From Hyperoodon ampullatus (lineage: Eukaryota; Chordata; Mammalia; Artiodactyla; Ziphiidae), in assembly GCA_949752795.1 (NCBI GenBank), contig OX457063.1:66239783-66303782 (forward strand): DNA of 64,000 nucleotides, given 5' to 3'. Below the pieces are notes generated by a model. That model ran no database searches, was not told where the DNA came from, and worked only from the letters and a program-made list of their open reading frames with translations. The translations under genes and the position numbers were made by a program. Below, piece by piece: positions 56,756 to 64,000 of this stretch. Position 1 is the first letter of the stretch. Every line of letters begins with the position of its first letter.

Positions 56756-58879
56756 AATGAAACATAATTATTTTACAAAACAAAAAAACTTAGAATGGCA
56801 CTCTTATGGTTTCACAAATCTCTTTACTATTTAGCTTGATAAACGACAACTGGATTCTCATATCTGCTGCTGCCTTCTGTCTGCTGCAGTGGGTTGTTTT
56901 AGTTCAAGTATATGAAGCAAACCCAACCTCTTCCCTCCAGAAAAGGTTCTTGGCCATTTAACAGCTAAGAAAACTGTGGCATGGAGAAGTTATGATCATA
57001 GTACCTTCATCACAGGTTTGTGCTGGGAATTAAGCAAGACAATGTGAAAGGAGAGTGAAAAGTCATAGAAGAATGCCTGGCAAAAATCTGGCCCTGACAA
57101 GTATTCTCCAGTGTTACGGTGGTTTCATGGGGACAGGCCTAAAAGGAGTAGACGAAGCAGGACCTCAGGAAGAGAGGAAAGAAATGACTGCAGACGGGCA
57201 CTGCTGGGACCTGGGATGGGACGTAGAAACTGGCATTGTGAATTCAAAGGGAGGGATCACAGAGGGACCCTTACTTCGTTTCCGGCGCAGTCTGCTGCTG
57301 GACCTAATTCTCCTTAATGGCATGGTTCTCAGAGTTATGAATTCAGAGCAAGTAAAATTGTCTCTCTACAGTAGATTGCATGAATGCCCCCGTAAGATAA
57401 ATCCACTTCTGTTCAGCAATGATATGTCCAGTACAGTTGGTAATTCTTATAATGTGGGGATTGAATTGTAGAAAGGCAAAGGCAAGATAAAACTATGTAC
57501 TGTTTGGATTAAGCGTAAATCCACTGCAGGCAATTGCAAAAGCCAAGGTTGGGGGGAAAACATCTCTGATTACTTCTTGCAAAACCCACATAAAATTAGC
57601 TTCCTTCTTCAACCTTCCCCATCCCTTCTAAAGAAAGGTGATTTTATTTCCTTCTCAGTCAGTCACACGTTGCCACTCTGCACTACCATCTCCAGTTGGG
57701 CAGAGGCCCAGGGACAGTCCAGGAGCGAGTCACTTGGTTTCAGTACCCGGCTTTTGGGAGAGTGAGCGGCTCCTGTCAACCATCTAAGGAGGGTCAACAA
57801 AACTGGGTTTTAAATGTTCTCGAGATGCACCAGCCTCTCTGGATTGTCAGTCTATTTGATCGGAACAGTCAGAAATGTTTTTTCTAGGGGCTCACCTATT
57901 TACCTCTATACGTTATATCCATTTTCTCCCCAGAATTTGTCAAAGGAGGTGAACTTCCAGAAGGTTGGGGGATGGATGAGAATATCCTAGTTAAATCCAT
58001 TCTTGGGCCTGCTGGAAAGACTGCTGTGGCAGACATGTTTGTAAAAATCTTTAACTCAGGATGAAAAAGAAGCACCTCTAGATAATAAGGGATGTTTTCT
58101 TGGTGTTTTCCTTTCAGAGCCCCTCACAAAATCTCAGTTCTCTCTTGCCCTCCTGGAGGTGGTTAAACTAAGCAGATTGGGCCCCCTTTGTGGCCCTCTG
58201 TTTCTTCCAAACTATTAGCTAAAATGTGCAGAATCTCACACGTTGGGGGAAGGGGGGATTTGAATGGAAGGCCTTCTGTGGAAATCGTGTCACTTTGTGG
58301 TTGGCTGGAGCTGTTGAGGCTACCCTGTTGAGTCTGTGTGCCTAGCGCTTGGCTGTCAGCATGGGTTGGCTGCAGTCATCATGTCAGGCCATAACCCTAC
58401 AATTTAAGGTAGGGACTCGCACCTCCCTGCCTCCAGGTGTGTAGGACGGCTGTCTCATCTGACCTGGGTGACCCATAAGTGATTCTGAGATCGTGTGCTT
58501 GGAAAAATGAACCTGGAAGGACAGTGAAATGGGCATTTCAAAGGGAGTATGCAGAAAGCATTCCTGAGCCTCTTGGTTTTCAGCTCAAAATGGATTTGAA
58601 TGACAACTGTGACTATGCTGTCTTAGGTTTTTCATTTCTGGTCCTAATAATAATCACAAAATCTCACCAGAAAGTCTAAACAGTACAGAGGCTCCTCCCA
58701 AAGGCAAGTCTCTCTCTCTCTCCCTCTCTCTCTGGAACTTCTTAAAATGACAGGAATATAAGGTTGCTTTACCATTTTTAATTGAGCAGCTTTGTAATTG
58801 CAAGTGATTGCACTATTGGAGCAAGAAATGGTAGTTATCAGATGAGCTCCCTGAATATGTATTTTTTGAGTTGGGGAAA
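56756..58879. other. 2.1 kb without recognisable repeats
   Basis: Unique sequence. A 138-codon open frame at 57055-57471 has no known relative and no exon context. Pyrimidine-rich acceptor-like sites occur at 57933 (attttctccccag) and near 58118 (gttttcctttcag). Either could open a 3'UTR exon, but nothing decides it. Confidence 0.4.
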
Positions 58880-58889
58880 AGGTAGTATT

Positions 58890-59919
58890 TTTTATTTTTC
58901 TTTTTAGATTTTTTAACATCTTTATTGGAGTATAATTGCTTTACAATGGTGTGTTACTTTCTGCTTTATAACAAAGTGAATCAGTTATGCATTATACATA
59001 TGTTCCCATATCCCCTCCCTCTTGCGTCTCCCTCCCTTCCACCCCTCTAGGTGGTCACAAAGCACCGAGCTGATATCCCTGTGCTATGCGGCTGCTTCCC
59101 ACTAGCTATCTATTTTACATTTGGTAGTGTATATATGTCCATGCCACTCTCTCACTTTGTCACAGTTTACCCTTCCCCCTCCCTATATCCTCAGGTTCAT
59201 TCTCTAGTAGGTCTGTGTCTTTATTCCCGTCTTACCCCTAGGTTCTTCATGACCATTTTTTTTCTTATATTCCATATATATGTGTTAGCATACGGTATTT
59301 GCTTTTCTCTTTCTGACTTACTTCACTCTGTATGACAGACTCTAGGTCCATCCACCTCACTACAAATAACTCAATTTTGTTTCTTTTTATGGCTGACTAA
59401 TATTCCATTGTATACATGTGCCACATCTTCTTTATCCATTCATCTATCCATGGACACTTAGGTTGCTTCCATGTCCTGGCTATTGTAAATAGAGCTGCAA
59501 TGAACATTGTGGTACATGACTGTTTCTGAATTCTGGTTTTCTCAGGGTATATGCCCAGTAGTGGGATTGCTGGGTCATATGGTAGTTCTAGTTTTAGTTT
59601 TTTAAGGAACCTCCATACTGTTCTCCATAGTGGCTGTATCAATTTACATTCCCACCAGCAGTGCAAGAGAGTTCCCTTTTCTCCACACCCTCTCCAGCAT
59701 TTATTGTTTGTACATTTTTTGATGATGGCCATTCTGACCGGTGTGAGATGGTATCTCATTGTAGTTTTGGTTTACATTTCTCTAATGATTAGTGATGTTG
59801 AGCATTCTTTCATGTGTTTGTTGGCAATCTGGATATCTTCTTTGGAGAAATGTCTATTTAGGTCTTCTGCCCATTTTTGGATTGGGTTGTTTGTTTTTTT
59901 GATATTGAGCTGCATGAAG
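58890..59919 (-). mobile_element. 5'-truncated L1, antisense, ~1 kb
   Basis: Contains the L1 3'UTR and ORF2 C-terminus; the minus-strand frame at 59397-59759 includes [18 protein letters not shown] and is then disrupted. A 10-bp duplication aggtagtatt lies at 58880-58889 and 59920-59929. It is closely related to the full-length element. Confidence 0.94.
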
Positions 59920-60251
59920 AGGTAGTATTCTAAAAAGGAATGTGTTCTCTTTTTTTTCTACTCAATTTTTGTTCTTTATTCCTTTTTTTCCCTCATCCAC
60001 TTTGCTTTTATCTACTTTTAAAATCCCTTTCCACACTCTGAAATTTTTCTATTATAATTTATATCCTGCTTATTTATACAAACATATGTGAGATTGCTTA
60101 CAGTATTATAACACATAAATCAGGAGAGTGAAGCCAAAAAAAAATTAGAGAGGGAGAGAGCACTGTAGCAGGAACCACAGTCAAGCACTAAATTTGAATG
60201 TAAGCCTTCTAGGGGCAAAAACAGCATGAGGTGTTGAGTTGGAGTTCTTTT

Positions 60252-60712
60252 CTTTATTGAGGTGTAGTTGATTTACAATATTATATTAGTTTCAGGTGTA
60301 CAACATAGTTATTTTAAAATGTTCTAGATTATACTCCATTTATTGTTCTTATAAAATATTGGCTGTATTCCCTGTGCTGTGCAGTATATCCTTGTAGCTT
60401 ATTTACTTTATACATAGTAGTTTGTACCTCTTAATCCCCTACCCCTGTCTTGTCCCTCTCCCCTTCCCTCCCCCGCCATTGATAACCACTAGTTTGTTCT
60501 CTATATCCATGAGCGTGTTTCTTTTTTGTTATATTCACTTGTTTGTTTTATCTTTTTAGATTCCACATATAAGTGGTAGCATACAGTATCTGTCTTTCTC
60601 TGCCTGAACTGTTTCACTTAGCATAATGTCCTCCAAGTCCATCCATGTTGTTGCAAATGGCAAAATTTCATTCTTGTTTGTGGCTGAGTAGTATTCTGTT
60701 ATATCTCTGTAC
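60252..60712 (-). mobile_element. 5'-truncated older L1, antisense
   Basis: tctttattgaggtgtagttgatttac and ggcaaaatttcattcttgtttgtggctgagtagtatt mark an older L1 subfamily. An 11-bp duplication ggagttctttt lies at 60241-60251 and 60713-60723. Confidence 0.9.
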
Positions 60713-61667
60713 GGAGTTCTTTTTAAAATCAGAAGAGCAGGTGGGTCTTTCTTCGTGTCTGTCACATTTCCTGTGCCTGGCAGTCCCCATGTGTTTCTCA
60801 AGGATGAGCCTCCACCTAGCTCTCTTGTCACCCACTCCCCACCCCAGAAGCACCGTGAGCTCTGCACATAACCCACAGGCAGGATCACAGACAGACCCAG
60901 GGCTTCCAGCTGATGTGAGGAAGTTGAGCCTTTACATTTCTTCCTGAAAGTTGAGTTCATTAGAGTTGGTCCAAAGGCTGATAAAGGGCTGGCCTCTGAG
61001 TCAGGACTAGTCGCCTTTCATCCTGGAGACTTGATGGTGATCAGGTGAACATCTGGTGGGACGTGGAGTGAAATCATAGGGGGCGCCCTACTGAGTAACG
61101 TCATCACGCTGGGGAGGTGGAACACACCTTTCAGGACTGGGAGCCTCCTTCTTGAGAGAGCCTGGCTAAGGGGGTGTGTCTGACCTGCCTGGGTATCTTA
61201 AAGTGCTGGCAAGTGAGAAATGATGTTTGGGTTCCCTGGAGGAATGAGAAAATGTGTTACGTTTCTCCAAATATCTATAGTTTCAGTAGGCATGGCTTTG
61301 GGAAGAGACAGTTGTCAGGGCTAAATACTTAGAGCAAAAGCAGTAAATAGGAGGCTGTACTGTCCAGTAGGCTAGCCACTAGCCACAGTGACTACTGAAC
61401 ACTTGAAATGTGGCCAAGTCTACACTGAGATGTGTGCAAAATGCAAAATACACACCAGATGGCAAACACTGTGGGGAAAAAAGACTGTGAACTATCTTAG
61501 TAGTAATATTGTAATGGAAAATATCTCAATCTCTACTACTTGATTACATGTTGAAATGATAATATTGAGTATATTGGGTTAAATAAAATGTATTATTCAA
61601 GTTAATCTTACCCGTTGCTTTTCACTGCTTAATGTGGCCACTTGAACATTTAAAATTAAATGCGTGG

Positions 61668-61857
61668 GGCCTCCCTGGTGGCGCAGTGGTTGAGAGTCCG
61701 CCTGCCGATGCAGGGGATACGGGTTCGTGCCCCGGTCTGGGAGGATCCCATATGCCGCGGAGCGGCTGGGCCCGTGAGCCATGGCTGCTGAGCCTGTGCA
61801 TCCGGAGCCTGTGCTCCGCAACGGGAGAGGCCACAGCAGTGAGAGGCCCGCGTACCA

Positions 61858-61921
<64 letters not shown>
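61668..61921 (+). mobile_element. CHR-type short SINE with ~66-base A tail
   Basis: A forward copy with an uninterrupted A run of about 66 (61859-61925). Duplication aaaattaaatgcgtgg lies at 61652-61667 and 61922-61937. Long pure tails shorten quickly, so this is among the youngest insertions here. Confidence 0.97.
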
Positions 61922-61927
<6 letters not shown>

Positions 61928-63326
61928 AAATGCGTGGCTCATATGGTATTTCTATTGGGACAGCTCTGGTCTAAATATCTAAAATTAAAAGGTTTTTTTG
62001 TTTTTCTTCCTGAGGAGTGAATTTCCATTGTGTTCTCTAACTCCTGTGTTCTCTCTTTGGTTCTCTTTCAACAGATATGACTCTCCACGTAGCATGTCAA
62101 GGACTACATTAATCACCAATTCCTTTACTTTTTTTCCCACCTACACAATTTCCATTTTCTTTTATACTTGCTCACCCCAGCCATCTGCAGTACACCAGTT
62201 TCAGATATTTGAGCTGTGTAGAGTTTCTGTGTACAGATGTGTGCTTGGACTTTTCTCTTCCCGAGAAATCTGAAGGGGGCAATTACAGAAGGTCCACTTA
62301 CTCCTGGGATCTGTTGCTGTGGCCCTGGGCTTGGGGCATTGGGTGGTCCCTGGGTGGTCCTTGGAGACTCCTTCTCTGCAGCCACGTCCCAGCAAATACC
62401 ATTCCCTGGAGGGGAACAACCAAGTGCCGTGGAGGCAGCAGCTTCTGCTTCGCCGCCGCAACTGTCTGGTTTCCTGTAAAATAAACACATTACTTTATAT
62501 TTTTAGGGAACACAAAAGTGCTGCTATAGGGCTCAAAATTTTCATTCTGGACGCTTTTCCAAAACAAGTCACCCCAAAGACGTATTTTGAATATCCTGGT
62601 TGCATCTTTGGATCTGTAAAATACACCTTTTAGTATGGCACCCGTTAAAATGCAAAGCAAATTTCTTCGAGGCAGAAAAACAATGACAGTAGCAATGTAG
62701 AAATTGTTCACTCAGACACATCTGTGTAAATGCGAAAAGTCATAGCATTCACCTCTGAGCTGCTTGCTATTGAACCTGCAGTGACTAGTCTCAGCCAGCC
62801 CAGGTAGAACATCATTCCTTCAGAAGTGTTGAAAATGCTGCAAAGTTGGATGAGTGGAAGTGCGGCTGCCCCCCTCCTTGCTTCCTCTTCCCTCATCCTA
62901 CTGGAGCTTGCATCAGGGATGGCCTCTTTCTCTACGGAACCATCTTGAGCCTGGTGGGGGTATTGCTGACAAAATCCAGGATCATTCCAGCAGTTGAAAA
63001 AGGAAGCCCTAGGGGGAAAGCAATTGACATATTTTTGTGCCTATGAATAAGTTGCCATGAATAATTTGTTATATTAACCCATCCTTGCCGACCATTTAGT
63101 TGAGTTCTCTCCTTGGCATCAAATAGATAGGTTTCCTCTTAGGCAGAATTAGAAGAAATCAGTGTGGATGGATTTTTTACATTCGGCTATTGTTTTATTC
63201 AAATACATGAATCTAAAGCTGAATCAACTCTTATTTCCAGTTGTACATATTAAAATGATCGAATTCCAAGTAGTAAAGTTTTCAGGGAAACTGACAAGGA
63301 TTCAATTAAGTTAGTCTGGTGTGCTG

Positions 63327-63384
63327 CTACTTGTTTTGATAAATTTGAGGGTTAACTACTTGTTTTGATAAATTTGAGGGTTAA
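63327..63384 (+). repeat. Perfect 29-bp tandem duplication
   Basis: ctacttgttttgataaattt... repeated exactly twice (63327-63355 and 63356-63384). Confidence 0.98.
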
Positions 63385-63548
63385 GTCAATGATAACCAAA
63401 CCAGTCTCAGTGAAAGCACCCATCCTATGGTTGTGTCAGCCCAGGATGAGTGAGCTGGTACTGTCCCTGCTGCTGTCACCACGAATGAAATTTTGCCAGA
63501 AGAGACGTTGCGTTTTCTCATTGCTGGTGGGTGAAAGATAGTTCAAGT

Positions 63549-63608
63549 GTGTGTGTGTGTGTGTGTGTGTGTCTGTGTCTGTGTGTCTGTGTGTCTGTGT
63601 GTCTGTGG
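63549..63608 (+). repeat. (GT)n microsatellite with GTCT interruptions
   Basis: About twelve GT units followed by ctgtgt-type units; likely length-variable. Confidence 0.95.
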
Positions 63609-64000
63609 ATAAAGCACTACAGACTGAATTGACTTCTAGACTTTTCTTGTATAAAATTTCCCTAACCAAGCAAAGCTGCTTTGACTTAATTTATTTGTTA
63701 AATGTTGCACTTTGTTTATGTGTGGATTTTTTTGGGGGGGGGCAGCTAGTAAGTAGAGAGAAGAGGACGAATTCTACTGACGTATTTATTTAGTAAAAAT
63801 GACAATTTTGCATTCATTTACGTTTTAAAAATTCTGTTTGATTTTTTTTTTTACATTGTTGCTAGTGCTCGCCCAACATAACTGCTCCAATGCTATTTGC
63901 CGTCTGACAGAAGGATCCTTGTAGGGCAGGCTTTGCAAACCTTATCAGGTAATAACATATGCCACAGATTATAACCTTGCTGTTAAGATGTTTGCCTCCT

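Larger units (their letters stand above)
61938..64000. other. 2 kb repeat-poor block at the right edge; possible KIF5C 3'UTR
   Basis: No young mobile element is seen. A good acceptor (ggttctctttcaacag, AG at 62073-62074) opens an A/T-rich, non-coding stretch. AATAAA occurs near 62479. The block has U-rich runs and a G9 run. It is a candidate for the separate 3'UTR exon implied by the donor at 38717, but intergenic DNA is equally possible. Confidence 0.3.

Noticed and set aside
57055..57471. 138-codon open frame in a repeat-free stretch
   Set aside because: No recognisable motif, no splice context and no upstream promoter; a chance frame is the simplest reading.

Overview
This is mammalian, almost certainly cetacean, genomic DNA. 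There is no prokaryotic gene structure. Coding sequence occurs as short exons with GT/AG splice sites spread over about 33 kb. The introns are full of tRNA-derived SINEs of the cetartiodactyl CHR type (core: ggcttccctggtggcgcag), including about fifteen copies of a short ~200-bp form that I associate with toothed whales. The species call is inference. No Bov-B elements and no primate Alu were seen.

One protein-coding gene is present: the 3' half of KIF5C, the neuronal kinesin-1 heavy chain, on the + strand. Thirteen exons (5162-38716) encode the last 526 residues in one uninterrupted frame: the coiled-coil stalk, the light-chain/adaptor binding region and the autoinhibitory IAK tail, ending at TAA 38707-38709. 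The motor-domain exons lie upstream of base 1. The stop codon sits only 7 nt before a strong splice donor, so at least one 3'UTR exon must follow. It cannot be placed with certainty; a pyrimidine-rich acceptor at 62074 is one candidate.

Layout: 1-5161 intron with an old L1 fragment, two SINEs and an unusual ~170-bp inverted repeat; 5162-38716 exons and introns, with a decayed processed copy of the MVP (major vault protein) 3' end at 13107-13439 and a mariner-type MITE at 32034-32116; 38717-64000 the post-stop intron and/or 3' flank. That last region is dominated by a full-length 7.76-kb L1 in antisense orientation (40975-48732), with a 16-bp target-site duplication, a textbook TTTT/AA target, an intact ORF1 and a broken ORF2. 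It also holds further SINEs and truncated L1s. All eight recognisable L1 pieces in the window are antisense to KIF5C.

No RNA genes, CRISPR arrays or novel multi-gene system were found. The most notable signals are the inverted repeat, the L1 with its 75-bp tandem repeats in the 5'UTR, the MVP pseudogene, the poly(A) hexamer overlapping the KIF5C stop codon, and inverted SINE pairs flanking KIF5C exons. Repeat family names come from memory of consensus sequences, not from a database search.
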